Under the pieces are notes generated by a model, which saw nothing but the letters and a program-made list of their open reading frames with translations, had not been told where the DNA came from and searched no databases. Shown piece by piece: positions 24,076 through 35,131 of a stretch of 64,000 bases of DNA. A program made the position numbers and the translations under genes. The first letter of the stretch is position 1, and each line of letters starts with the position of its first letter. Location: assembly GCA_009193035.1 (NCBI GenBank), contig SWDT01000028.1:62001-126000 (forward strand), given 5' to 3'. Source of the stretch: Halicephalobus mephisto. Its lineage: Eukaryota; Nematoda; Chromadorea; Rhabditida; Panagrolaimidae.

Positions 24076-24607
24076 AGAAGGAATTTAAAAAGAACTCCAA
24101 ATAATAAAGTTTTTATCCCTTTCCTAACAAATATAATTATTTGTCTATAAAAATATGCATTACTTTTGATTAGAAAATAAAAACATCTTTCTTATTTCAT
24201 TCCTTATGGCTATAAATATCTTTAAAATTAAAAAACTCACTGAAATGTCACGTACATCATATAAAATACAGAAAATTAAGTCTTATGGTTAGTCGATCTC
24301 AAAAAACACAAGAAATAAAAATAAAAACAAGAATACGGACTGAAGAAAATAAAAGAATAGCATCAAATGAAGCAATCTAAAAATGAATTTATGGAGTTTG
24401 ACCTCAACCTTAAAATTGACTTTCCGAAGAAGACTGATGAACAGAAAAGTAAAAATTGAAACAGTTGGTTGACATTTTTGTTAAACGTTGATTAATAAAG
24501 CATTTTTTAAACTTTATAAACGAAAAACAACAAATAATTCATGGCAAACCGGGCTGTATCGTAAAGTAATCATATTTCTTTGGTGACTGTAATTCCTCCA
24601 TCAATGA

Positions 24608-25533
24608 CTACCCAAGAAGATACGAAGACACTTCGGTGTTCTCCTTCCAAGTTCTCGGTGATTGAAAAACAACGCCTGTTCGTTGTTCTGCTACAGAAAT
24701 ACCATGACCTCGTGGTCTCCCTATTTGTAGGTTCATATAATAAGCCTCCGGTATCTCTTCAGCAGTCCTATTTCTTGACCTGAAGATGATATAAACTCTA
24801 TAGCAGACATAAGCCAAGAAGAATTGAATAATAAGCAGAAACAATACGTGTTTGGGGACATTCCATCTGTCCCTAGCTAAAATTAATCTTCATATATGAA
24901 AAATCCCATAAATTCTTACCGTCGATCATGTCATCATCTTTGGTGTTGTTTACTTCGTAATTTGAAGCTTTCGACAAGAATACAGAGTAGTCAGGATTTC
25001 GGACTCCTTTATGCCCAGAAGATTTGACAATGATGAGCTTGATCATATAGATCATGGACAATATCACGTATACAGCCAATGCAATTACATGGATAATCAC
25101 CAAAGGAATCAGTAGTTTGTACTTTCTTTCATTGAAGAAGGCAGGAACAGAAATCAAGAGAAACAAAAGCTGGAGTACCACGATGATGAAAATGACTAAC
25201 ACAAACAACTCAAATCCCAGTATCGTCCACAGATGAATCGCGATGATTCCGAGCAGAATGGTAAACGGCAACATGAGCAATAAGAGCACGATTCTCTAAA
25301 AAGAAATAACTCATAAGAAAAATATTTGCAAATTTTCGTCTATTAATTCCGTTCAAAAAAGTTTTTACATATTAATTTTGTTCTAAAAAGTTGCCTAGCT
25401 TAAAAAAGTGAAAAATATAATTTATAGAACTGAAAACAAAACGAACCTTGGATTGCAATGAGAAACATGGACAAAATTCGCCAGGTCCATTCGTCGGTTC
25501 CGATAACCAGTCATGAAGTCCGAAACACGGCAT
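24608..25533 (-). CDS. Four-TM membrane protein, left-arm paralogue
   Basis: Three exons on the minus strand: 25533-25447, 25295-24920, 24876-24608, 243 residues, all GT..AG and in frame. A 29-residue cytosolic-looking start contains FGLHDWLSEPTNGP and paired cysteines (CPCF). Four hydrophobic helices follow (..LLLLMLPFTILLGIIAIH.., ..LFVLVIFIIVVLQLLFLL.., ..LIPLVIIHVIALAVYVIL.., then ..VLFLLIIQFFLAYVCYRV..). The signature ISVPAFFNERKYKLL joins helices 2 and 3. The tail is polar and basic. The paralogue at 32454-33387 has the same exon phases (0 and 1) and exon lengths 87 and 376. The topology resembles small tetraspan proteins such as the LAPTM type, but I cannot assign a family. Confidence 0.85.
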
Positions 25534-26290
25534 AACTCGGGCAAATTCTAAAAATAAAAATAAAAATAGAAACAAAAATAAAAACAATAGTAAAAGTAGA
25601 AAATTATTCATTCCATCAATATCAAAAATCAGTAAATCCGTTTCCGAAGTAGTACGGTAAACTTGGCGTTTTGTGTCTAATGCCATCTTCGTGGAAGGAT
25701 TTATTTCCACTTTGAATATTTCGTTGACTTGGATATATGAAATCTCCTAATAGCCATTCAATCACTTTCCTACTATTTTATAATTTGATTAGAATTCACT
25801 GCATCTTTGTTGACTACGAAGACGCATTAAAAGAAATTTCTCCTTCGGAAAAAGGTTGTAAATTTCTACTGTATTAGCAATTGCAATTGTTAACTGATCT
25901 TTATTTTTCTATAATAGTATAAATCATAAGATTGTGTTAATAATCATCATTGGTCAGGATTCATGGAATATCAAACAACGCCTTAGGGGTTGTGTAAGTC
26001 ATTAAATCAGTTAAAGGACCTCACAGAAGAGACTAAAGTAACTTTCCTGTCAGTAAGTTTTTTTCATTAATCAATAAATAACTAATTGATGTTTAGAAAA
26101 TCGCTGTACAATTGATTCTAAATACGTATTTGGAAGTTTGGGTAGTCAATGGGGAGGTTTAAAAATAGACCGGAAGTTGGGAAATCACAGACCAAAGTTG
26201 AACGACCAGTCTTTTTTCGGTACATCCGCCCCGTGTCATTCAAAAACACCGCTTTCCGCCGTTCTCTCACTCAATCATTCCCTGGCTCAG

Positions 26291-26830
26291 ATGCACCACG
26301 GAAAACCCGACCCTTTCCCAGAGTTCGGGTCGAGACCCTCTCTCACTTCCCTTTCCGATGACTTCCCGAGGTATCCAGTTAAGGTAGAGTCCCTTTCAAC
26401 TTCTTCTCACACCATGCGTTTAGCCCCACATAAAGGTCCTCTCTTCCGTGATCCTCCTCGTAGATGTCCTCTGCACGTATCTGGCGGTGGATTCCCCGGT
26501 TATGAATGCTCTGGCCTTCGTCACTTGCGGATCCCTCCTCTGTCTCCTGATCACCGTATTGGTCGACCGACACGGCCACAACGATGTCGTCCACCTGACC
26601 AACATCTGGATTGTAAACTCACTCACTAAATAAGTTACTTAACGCAGATTAAGGGAATCCGACTGATGATCTCGGGGGTCGTCTGGATCTGCATCATGAC
26701 TGCCATCCTTGAGGCAGAACTGAAAGTGGCGGATCCGAGGCAGCAGCTGATCTTCGCCCTGATCCCCGTCTCCGTTGTCCTCCATTACTTGCAGTTCAAA
26801 TCCATCGAGAAACTCAACCACAAAAGTTAA
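26291..26830 (+). CDS. Small multi-TM membrane protein, left-arm copy
   Basis: Three exons: 26291-26383, 26424-26612, 26648-26830, 154 residues. Introns are 40 and 35 bp. Splicing is needed: the unspliced frame gives a Pro/Arg-rich peptide, whereas the spliced frame gives four hydrophobic segments (..IKVLSSVILLVDVLCTYL.., ..ALAFVTCGSLLCLLITVL.., ..LMISGVVWICIMTAIL.., ..QLIFALIPVSVVLHYL..). The N-terminal 31 residues are polar (MHHGKPDPFPEFGSRPSL). GC content is well above the flanks. It is nearly identical to the inverted copy at 30509-31039. Unknown family; the topology suggests a small integral membrane protein. It diverges from the four-TM gene to its left across ~0.75 kb. Confidence 0.75.
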
Positions 26831-27379
26831 ACTCCTCTCTACTTAATACACCTAGAAACAATGGAGATTACGATAAATATAAAGATTTTGAGTCGAGAGG
26901 AAAAGAAGAAAGCTTAATTAATAATGACAAAGTTGAATTAAATCAAATGAGTTTGGAAAATTACCCAGACTTTCGTGTATTTCTTCTTCAACCGGTTTCG
27001 ATTGAATGTCTTTCACAGAATTTCAATCTCTTTATCGTCCAACCTTGTCCAATCAGTTTCCAAAAATCCCCAAGGAATCAGACCAAATCAGTTACCGTAG
27101 TCAATCACTGAACTATAGTCACGTCAATCAAAACTCCTAACTTTGATTGAATATGATCCTTAGGCAATAGATGACAGAAATTTTCTTTTGTCTTTGATCT
27201 ACGAACTCTCCTGATTTACAGATAAAAAACAATACCAGTCTGAAATTAGGGCATTGTTTTTTGAATTTTTTACGCAAACATTATTTCAGAGAACCACAAA
27301 CAGGTAGTAATCCATCAAGTAAAAAAATTAAAAACAACAAATTTCGACGTTATGTGATGAATAGTTTGACGTTCGGTAT

Positions 27380-27495
27380 AGAAAAAATAATACATCAAAA
27401 CGGCTCTAATGTGTCAAATACATCATATTCGTTTCATCGATAATTGAATATAATATAGTTGATAAATCAGAACTGTTTTAATATATCCGTGCATT
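27380..27495. repeat. Fragment of an ataca-tgtatc palindromic repeat family
   Basis: Contains aatacatcaaaacggctctaa and gaactgttttaatatatccg, matching the family at 50130-50560 and 53540-54275. It lies just inside the left end of the palindrome spacer. Confidence 0.5.
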
Positions 27496-27496
27496 A

Positions 27497-27720
27497 TGTA
27501 CTGTTGTGGACGCAGAGTCCGCAAGATTGGAGATATCCAGAACACCGAAGTCTTAACCGTCCCTTCTCTCCACTGGGAAGTATAAAAAGGAACACTTCGG
27601 TGTATCGGGTGTCCTCCCCTAGTATATCTCTGATATTTAATAATATTGTTCCTATTTTGTATTGTGTCTTATTGTTAAGTAAAGACATAACATGTACCAT
27701 GTACTCATTTGTGTGTACAG
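27497..27720 (+). mobile_element. Possible solo-LTR or promoter-bearing element relic
   Basis: A GC-richer block in AT-rich DNA begins tgttgtggacgcagagtccg. It contains a sharp TATA box (gggaagtataaaaaggaaca at 27577-27597), then cttcggtgtatcgggtgtcc, and then AT-rich sequence. A TATA box followed by a GC-rich leader and no gene resembles the U3-R part of an LTR. No target-site duplication, second LTR or coding relic was found. It could instead be the orphaned promoter of a lost gene. Confidence 0.3.
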
Positions 27721-27844
27721 AATGCCAAATCTTAAATATCCTGATTTTTCATATTTTTGGTGTTTTTTTTAAATTTCTTTACTTTTATTCAAATTCGAAT
27801 GTTTTGGAAATCATTACAAATCTTAGAATCAATGCGGTAATGAA

Positions 27845-29946
27845 TCAAGCAGCATAAACGGCGACTGTAGACTTGTTTTGCTGTTTTTTTTCCACATCGA
27901 TTTTGTGCCAATATTCTGGTTTTGCCCAACAGCACGGTTCTCCAGAAGCCATGAAACAGTACAGAACGTTCATGACAATCATGATTCCTGCAATGACGTA
28001 GAAAGCCAATGCCCACTCCCATTGGGTGTTGTTGGGGGTCAGTGCATTCACAATCAAGGGAACAGCTAACATCGTTATGGTCATTGCTGTCGAGATCTGT
28101 CCCATCACCAGAGGGGCATAGGGCCCAGCGATGAGACTTCCGGATTTGTAGAAACCCCCAGTGTTGAATCCCAAGAGAGTGGCTCCGATGGTCATTACGA
28201 TCAATCCTATACTTCCACTGTTTGCCGGGATGAAGGAAAGGATCACCAAGAAGAGAGCCATGGAGCCGAAGGCAATACTGTTGTAAATCTTCGTCTTAAG
28301 TGTCTCACCGATGAACCGGATTCTGTCGTTGCTGATGCCGGAGATTTCCTTCATGATTGCTTGGCAGAGAGGAGGTATAGCGGCAAAGAAACCTGTTTTG
28401 ACGACTTGATACCCTTGGACCTGGAAAAGAAGTATATTTTTAAACTATCAACTGGATTTAGAATTCTATGGGATAAACCTGATTTAATGAATATTTACTC
28501 AACCACCATATAATAATAAATTTGATATCAGAAAAATGATAAATTTCCTGTAAAAAAAGAAAATTCCAACATCTGCAAAATAATGATTTTTCATATGTAA
28601 ATAACGAATTAAATTATGAGCTTCCTTTGCTAATGTGGGAAAACTTATCAGTCTGTCATATAATCCTAATATTTCCCCGATTTAACTGTCCTGTTATTTA
28701 TTATATTTCCCACCATCAACTTCCACAAATTCTTGGATGTTTGTCATTGAACACGCATTATTTTCAATTCTTCGATCGTTAAACTTTGAACTTTTACAAA
28801 CACAAATCCTGATGTAAGTGTACCATTCTCTGTTTTATGATTTCATAATCGTTTTTTATTTCGTAAGTGATTAAAAATTAACTGACCTTATTCAGATACG
28901 TCGGAGCAAACTGGAAAATCAAATTTATCCCGGCAAAGTTCCCGAGTCCTCCAATGAAGACCGCCCAGACTTCTGGAGACTTGATGATCGCCTTGTAGGG
29001 GATTCTCTTGGCGTAGTCAATTCCGAGTTCTCTTCCTCGGGCAATTTTTTCTCTTTCTGGCTGACTGACATAAGGATGATCGTTGGGGATGTTTCTGTAG
29101 CAGATGAAGAACAAACTGAACAGGATGAAGGAGACAACGGCGTGAATGTAGTAGATCCCAGGCCATCCGATGGAACTGTCGCAGATTAAGCCGGCAATGG
29201 GGTTGGTGAAGGTCGGGGCGAGCTGGACGTAGACACAGAGAGTGGCGGCGAAGAAGGCATTCTGTTTGTAGTAAGTCCAGTAGTTCATGAAGCTCCCGAA
29301 GGTGGCCATGTCCCCGGCAAAGGCGACTCCTTGGAGAACCCGGATGAAAAGGAACCAGCCCCAGCCATTGTGCATTGCCCACGGGATTGCGGCTGTAGCA
29401 GCAGCTCCTGGAAATAGGGATTTTCGGTCATATTGCCCAAGGCATTGATGAAATTACGAACACTATTTCGACTAAAATGACAAATGAAATGAACTAAAAA
29501 CAGTGATATTTGTTTTAAAAGTTGCTATAACGGTAGAAAAACGGAAATTCCGTCGTTATTCCCTGAGGGGATTTACAGGAAAAATGATTTTAGATGAATT
29601 TTTTTGTTGATTTTTCTGATAATAACCCACCAAACAACCCTACACAGGTGAAGATATGCCTCGGTCCATAGATGTTGATCAACGACACAATCGGCAAATT
29701 GGCCACCAAAGCCCCTGCAGCAACAACAGCCATAGCTTCGCTCTTCATCTCGTTGGTCAACATCGGACCCCAATTAGGAGCATTCGTATCGTTAGTGGAG
29801 GGATCCATACAGATGACGGCAAAGTTGAAAGTCAGAATATTGGCCCAGTTGATCATCAAGCAGAAAGTCACAAGTACCAGAAGCAAGAACCTCGTCCTGT
29901 GGGCCAAAGGACCCCCAAGAGTCGAAGGATTATCCTTGGAAGGCAT
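27845..29946 (-). CDS. MFS transporter, SLC17-like (organic anion / phosphate type)
   Basis: Three exons on the minus strand: 29946-29631, 29407-28887, 28420-27845, 470 residues, the usual length of a 12-TM SLC17 protein. TM1 (FLLLVLVTFCLMINWANI) is followed by a short extracellular loop. Then come EMKSEAMAVVAAGALVANLP, the signature FIRVLQGVAFAGDM with FGSFMNYW, a central polar loop (RNIPNDHPYVSQPEREKIA) before helix 7, and GFNTGGFYKSGSLIAG with YAPLVMGQ in the second half. The family imports or exports organic anions, often with Na+ or H+. The substrate cannot be told from sequence. It is the only gene in the palindrome spacer and has no second copy. Confidence 0.9.
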
Positions 29947-30508
29947 TTTCTTTTTGGATTTTGAACAAAGTAATGGACCAAAAATTACAGAACTTACTTG
30001 TGGTTAAAATGGAGTAATTATGATAAAACAGGAGGGGTTATGGTTTTTTATAGACCAGGCGAGTTCGCAGATCAAAGACGAACGACGATTTCCGTTGTCC
30101 GACGGAGCAACTTGAATCAAGGTCAGTGGGAGTTTTGATTGACGTGACTATAGTTCTGTGGTTGATTACGGTAGCTGATTTGGTCTGATTCCTTGGAGAA
30201 TTTTCTAGAACCTGTTAATTTTCTGATTTCATCATTTTCACAATTAGATTGATTATGGGATTATATCTTATGAGAATCCAAGTTAAGAAGAGGACATGTT
30301 TTGTACATGGCCGGCAATTAAACATGCTTTTCATTGATTTCCTCACAATGATTAAACACAAAATTAAAATCATCCGTTCTGGACCAACTATATTAATTTC
30401 GCATAAACTTTCTCCCTCCCATTTCAACGATTTTCATTTTATTTGACTCAAAATCTTTATATTTATCGTAATCTCCATTGTTTCTAGGTGTATTAAGTAG
30501 AGAGGAGT
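29947..30508. other. MFS upstream region and start of the right arm
   Basis: Sequence 5' of the MFS gene runs into the right palindrome arm near 30130. A TATA-like ttttatagacc (about 30043) is on the plus strand only, and no minus-strand promoter element is clear. Sequence 30440-30508 mirrors 26830-26890, the 3' flank of the small membrane gene. No gene in this interval. Confidence 0.5.
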
Positions 30509-31039
30509 TTAACTTTTGTGGTTGAGTTTCTCGATGGATTTGAACTGCAAGTAATGGAGGACGACGGAGACGGGGATCAGGGCGAAGATCAGCTGCTGCC
30601 TCGGATCCACCACTTTCAGTTCTGCCTCAAGGATGGCGGCCACGATGCAGATCCAGACGACCCCCGAGATCATCAGTCGGATTCCCTTAATCTGCGTTAA
30701 GTAACTTATTTAGTGAGTGAGTTTACAATCCAGATGTTGGTCAGGTGGACGACATCGTTGTGGCCGTGTCGGTCGACCAATACGGTGATCAGGAGACAGA
30801 GGAGGGATCCACAAGTGACGAAGGCCAGAGCATTTATAACCGGGGAATCCACCGCCAGGTACGTGCAGAGGACATCTACGAGGAGGATCACGGAAGAGAG
30901 GACCTTTATGTGGGGCTAAACGCATAGAAGTTGAAAGGGACTCTACCTTAACTGGATACCTCGGGAAGTCATCGGAAAGGGAAGTGAGAGAGGGTCTCGA
31001 CCCGAACTCTGGGAAAGGGTCGGGTTTTCCGTGGTGCAT
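30509..31039 (-). CDS. Small multi-TM membrane protein, right-arm copy
   Basis: Mirror copy of 26291-26830: exons 31039-30947, 30915-30727, 30691-30509, 154 residues. By eye the coding parts differ by eight substitutions, giving four conservative changes (Met to Ile, Met to Val, Thr to Ala, Ala to Val). Exon 1 is identical. Intron 1 has lost 9 bp and is only 31 bp, unusually short but still with GTAGAG donor and TTTAG acceptor. The upstream flank has an extra ~10-bp tandem duplication (gtgatttccc). The open frame and mostly conservative changes suggest both copies are under constraint or recently homogenised. Confidence 0.75.
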
Positions 31040-31249
31040 CTGAGCCAGGGAATGATTGAGTGAGAGAACGGCGGAAAGCGGTGTTTTTGAATGACACGGG
31101 GCGGATGTACCGAAAAAAGACTGGTCGTTCAACTTTGGTCTGTGATTTCCCTGTGATTTCCCAACTTCCGGTCTATTTTTAAACCTCCCCATTGACTACC
31201 CAAACTTCCAAATACGTATTTAGAACTTTCAAATGACTCTCGATAAACA

Positions 31250-32453
31250 TTAAATATCTGTGAATGTTGAAAAGATTTATGAATTTCGTCGAACTGTATT
31301 GAATTCTATATTCAAAGCGAATTCGTAATTTGCACACAACATGCTGTATAGATGATTAATCATCTTAAGTCTGATCTTTAGTACGAACTCTTTGGTTTTT
31401 GTAAAATATATGATCCGTTATATCTGTTTAAAACGAGATCTAGATGAACAAAACTCATCAATACCTAGAAGGATTTAATTAACATAATCCAAATGAAATT
31501 GATGTGTAAAACCAACCTTTAAATTCCCCAAAAATGACAAATCATAACATTAATCACATTTAATAGTTAAATTAAACAATGATTTATAATCTGGAACTAA
31601 AATAAAACTTAAAAATATATGGTGTGACTTCCTAAGGGACACTGCAACGTAGGGAGAGAGGTATTGGAGTATTTACAGAACAAGTAACAATCTTATTATT
31701 ATATCACTCCATAATAACCACACAATAACATAAACCTCGTAAGGTTACGGTAGTCGTGCTAACACCAACAATTCAGGGAGTGCCATCTGTGTGACGTCTC
31801 CGCAAGTCCCAACAATAGAAAAAAAAGATTTTTCTGGTAAAGCACCACTAAAAGAAATATTTTTGTTGGATCTGACACCCTGTCCTTGGAAGAAGCGCAA
31901 CCAATAGGGAGCATTTGGTCCCGAACGGATTGCCTTAGCGCCGACAAAGGAACATGCGGTTTCTCTCGACGGGAATTGTGATGTGTGTTGTGGTATTATG
32001 GAGTCCGATCGATTTTTGTATTATGGTTTAGGCATTTGTTAAACTTTGTCTGCAATATCTACCTTTCTCATCGGTACGTGGGTCACTCGGACCAACAGAT
32101 ACAACAATTTTAAACCAACGAAAACGCGCCCATCAACTTGCCCTGATGTTGCGTGCAATTTGCAAATTCGATTTTGGTACTGACTTGTTTATAGGCCTTT
32201 CTAAAAGCCGAAAAATACAAATGATAATTTTTGTAAACATAGTCAAAAATGAGTCTCTGTCTTTTTTGTTTGAAATGAACCAAGACTGCCAAAGGCGAAG
32301 AGAGACAATATGAAAGAGAGAGATCCATCAAGTAGCAAAACGAGTTCTTTCAATTTGTGTTTTTAAGTTTCTGTTGACATTTGGATCGATTTTCGCCGCC
32401 TGACTCACGTTGTTTTGATTTTATTTTACTTTTATTTTGTATTTAACTAAATT
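31250..32453. other. Right-arm-specific insertion, no gene recognised
   Basis: About 0.8 kb more than the corresponding left-arm interval (about 25740-26100). The stretch 31620-32010 is GC-richer than its surroundings, with related short segments actccataataaccacac and ggactccataataccacaac about 0.3 kb apart. Minus-strand ORFs of 62 and 73 codons are present without recognisable motifs. It may be a transposon relic that inserted after the palindrome formed. Confidence 0.4.
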
Positions 32454-33387
32454 ATGCCATACTTCGGACTCCATGATTGGTTATCAGAGCCGACGAACGG
32501 ACCAAATGAATGTTGTCAGTGTTTCTCGTTGAAATGCAAGGTTGGTTTTTTTTCATGATTTTACAGACAGATTATATGTTCTAATCTCTGAGTTGCCAAT
32601 TAGGAAACCTATTTGATGTAATATCCATATATAGGAATTTATTTTTGAACCAAATTGATATATGAAAAATTAAAAAAATTAATTTACATTTAACTTACCA
32701 ATTTTTCAGAAGATCACACTACTGTTACTCCTATTTCCCTTCACGATTCTTCTTGGAATCATCGTGTTGCTTTTCTGGACAAAATTAGGATTTGAGTTGC
32801 CTGTGGCGATAATCGCCATCGTCGTATTGTTCCAGTTTTTCTTTTTCCTGATTTCTGTCCCTGCTTTCTTCAATGAAAGAAAATACAAGTTGCTCTTTCC
32901 TTTGGTGATTATCCATGTAATTGCACTAGCTGTTTACGTGATATTGGGTATCATTTACGTCATCAAGTACATCGTCGCCAAATCTTCCGGCAATGGAGAA
33001 GTCAGAGATTCCAGTCGATCTATATTCCTACCTGGGATCCCGAGTCCCGGATTAGGTGATACTGGAGTTGAAGGCATGACCGATGGTGAGATTTTCTATC
33101 GTATTTTTATATGAGGATTCATTTTAGCCGAGCACAATTTACATGTCCTCGGACACGTGTTGTTTCTCATTCCTATCCAATTCTTCTTGACTTATGTCTG
33201 CTACGGCGTGTATGCCATCTTCAAATCCAGGAACAGCCCCTTGGAAAAATCACCAAATGCTTATTACGTGAATCCTCAAAGGACGAGAGGGAAACAACCA
33301 AGACACAACATCGTTGTGTTGGGACAGTGGGCAGATGATGTTTTTTATGGACCAAGAAATGAAAAAGAAAAAAACGGAACGCCTTGA
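32454..33387 (+). CDS. Four-TM membrane protein, right-arm paralogue
   Basis: Three exons: 32454-32540, 32710-33085, 33128-33387, 240 residues, same exon lengths (87, 376) and phases as the left-arm gene. It starts MPYFGLHDWLSEPTNGP, then cysteines (CCQCF), and four hydrophobic helices including ..LLLFPFTILLGIIVLLFW.., ..AIVVLFQFFFFLISVPAF.. and ..VLFLIPIQFFLTYVCYGV... The linker FFNERKYKLL is unchanged. The loop after helix 3 (SSGNGEVRDSS..PSPGLGDTG) and the C-terminal tail have diverged strongly from the left copy. This contrasts with the near-identity of the small genes between them. Confidence 0.85.
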
Positions 33388-33822
33388 TGTCCTACTAATA
33401 TCCGAAAGAACACATCGATCAGATAACTAGCTTACGAGTAGTTTACTCATAATACAGCCCGGTTTGCCATGAATTATTTGTTGTTTTTCGTTGATAAAAT
33501 TAAAAAATGCTTTATTAATCAACGTTTAACAAAAATGCCAATCAACTGTTTCAATTTTTACTTTTCTGTCCATCAGTCTTCTTCGGAAAGTTCATAACTA
33601 TATGTAATAAACTCTTAAAAGTGAAAAATATAAGAAAATTAAACATATATCGGGAATGAAAATTATATATTATAACCACCGAAAAAACTGATTTAATATT
33701 ATCCGCAGCAGTAATTGAGAATTTTCTTCAATTAAGATTTAATGACAATTGGAGACATTTTTAATGAGAACTTTTATTAGAAAGACCGTCAATTGACAGT
33801 AAAAAACTGATTAATCTCAGCG

Positions 33823-33828
33823 TGATAA
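33823..33828 (+). promoter_or_regulatory. GATA-type site (TGATAA) upstream of lectin 1
   Basis: TGATAA lies ~120 bp before the start codon of the first C-type lectin. In worms such sites bind gut GATA factors (ELT-2 class), and lectins of this type are commonly gut-expressed. Supported by similar sites near the other lectins and the lipase in this window, but a single hexamer is weak evidence. Confidence 0.35.
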
Positions 33829-33945
33829 TGCGACAGACATCAACGACCCTTAATCTAAAGTCTGAGTCTTCCCATGTTATCTATCATTTTTATTTTTATT
33901 TTGGTTCCATAAAGGTAGCAGAAATTGAGTTGTCTTTTATTCACA

Positions 33946-34597
33946 ATGCTAGTTACTTTTTTGCTTTTCTTCTTTTTCAGCTCCGTAAATGGGGTTTGTC
34001 CAGATGGAGCAGTGGTTGACAGCTTCAGCAGCAGATGGAAGTGTCTCATATATATCGTTCCAGAAAAACTATTTCTAACAGCAGAGGAGTACTGTAGCGA
34101 CAATTACAAAGGTCATTTGGTTTCTGTTGACAATGCCTTCGCTAACCTCTTCATTGCCCGTAAGATACTGTAGTTAATTCCTCGTTAAAATCAAATTTCC
34201 AGAAACCGCGGATTCCAGTTTTGTGAACACCAATTCTTCAAGATACTGGATCGGACTGAATGCTATCTCAGGGACCGGATGGACATACACCGACGGCTCG
34301 ACTGCGACGTTCTTCGACTGGGCTTCTGGAGAACCATCAAGTTCAAGTGGAAATAATCTATGTGTTTCTGTGGATTTGAACGGAAGATGGTATGCTGATA
34401 ATTGCTTCATTAATTATCCTTTCGTTTGCGGAGTTCCCGAAGTTGGAGTTTTACCAACAACTACCACAACAACTCGTGCACCAACGACACAGACAACAAC
34501 TACACCTCTACCAACATTTCCTACTACTGGATTTCCAGAATCAACGCCATTTACTGGAAGTACAGTAGAAACAACGGGTTGGTGGTACGATGGATAA
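33946..34597 (+). CDS. Secreted C-type lectin domain protein 1 (clec-type)
   Basis: Two exons, 33946-34159 and 34203-34597, 202 residues. A signal peptide (..FLLFFFFSSVNG) is followed by one C-type lectin domain: RWKCL, AEEYCSDNYKGHLVS, WIGLN, CVSVDLNGRWYADNC and YPFVCGVPE. The usual Ca-binding EPN or QPD triplet is replaced by EPS and there is no WND, so sugar binding via calcium is doubtful. A Thr-rich tail (TTTTTTRAPTTQTTTT) after residue ~160 looks mucin-like and O-glycosylated. It is a tandem duplicate of the gene at 36122, which lacks the tail. AATAAA lies near 34645. Confidence 0.92.
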
Positions 34598-34879
34598 TGC
34601 CTCGAGTCGAAGCTTTTACATTCTGTTCATTTTTTTATTTTACAATAAACTTTCTTGTTTTTTTACAGTATAAATATACGATGTGCACCGTAAATTACAT
34701 CAGTTCATATAATACACCGATTCAGTAGATATATTTTTTTATTTTTGAAGATTAATTTTTATCCAAAAGTTGTACTCATAAAGACAAAGAAAATCCATCA
34801 GAAGATCATCTTTGAAAAGTATGACAGGATTCGACGCCTTCACCTAATCTTTGTTAATTCTCAAGTTCCTTCAAGTTGA

Positions 34880-35131
34880 ATGACAACTTTAGATACTCAG
34901 CCAATGGCTGTCGCAGAAAGCGAGAAAACTCTTAACACGAAAACCTTTGAGATGCAGGAACTCAACTTGTGTGTCAAGGAGCCGATAGAAGTGAAGGATT
35001 TCAGAAGCGAAGGATTTCAGAAGCGAAGGATTTCAGAAGCGAAGGATTTCAGAAGCGAAGGATCTCAGAAGCGAGAAGAGGGAACGAGACCAAGCTGCGA
35101 AGAGTTGTTCTTAGCTATTTTGTATTGTTGA
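34880..35131 (+). other. Open frame with 16-bp tandem repeats
   Basis: ATG 34880 opens 83 codons, starting with non-repetitive sequence (..DTQPMAVAESEKTLNTK..). It then crosses about five copies of a 16-bp unit (gaaggatttcagaagc, about 34996-35075), which cycles all three frames. It could be a small gene or a relic whose repeat expanded. No domain is recognised. Confidence 0.3.

Larger units (their letters stand above)
24420..33590. repeat. Large imperfect palindrome: inverted duplication with a 3-kb spacer
   Basis: The left arm (about 24420-27145) is repeated inverted in the right arm (about 30130-33590). Outer ends match (ttaaacgttgattaataaag left; its complement near 33515-33535), as do inner ends (agaccaaatcagttaccgta left; its complement near 30165-30190). 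Order in the left arm is four-TM gene (minus), then small membrane gene (plus); the right arm mirrors it. The inner ~1.0 kb is nearly identical between arms. The outer four-TM genes are clearly diverged. The right arm has an extra ~0.8 kb (about 31250-32400). The spacer holds an MFS transporter gene. This unevenness argues against an assembly fold-over. Confidence 0.9.

Noticed and set aside
26138..26629. Pro/Arg-rich 163-codon plus-strand frame (mirror at 30710-31192)
   Set aside because: The spliced model with 40- and 35-bp introns gives a coherent membrane protein, and base changes between the twin copies fit that frame better.
24420..33590. Palindrome as a simple assembly fold-back error
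   Set aside because: Arms differ in length, the right arm has a unique insertion, and the outer paralogues have diverged while keeping open frames.
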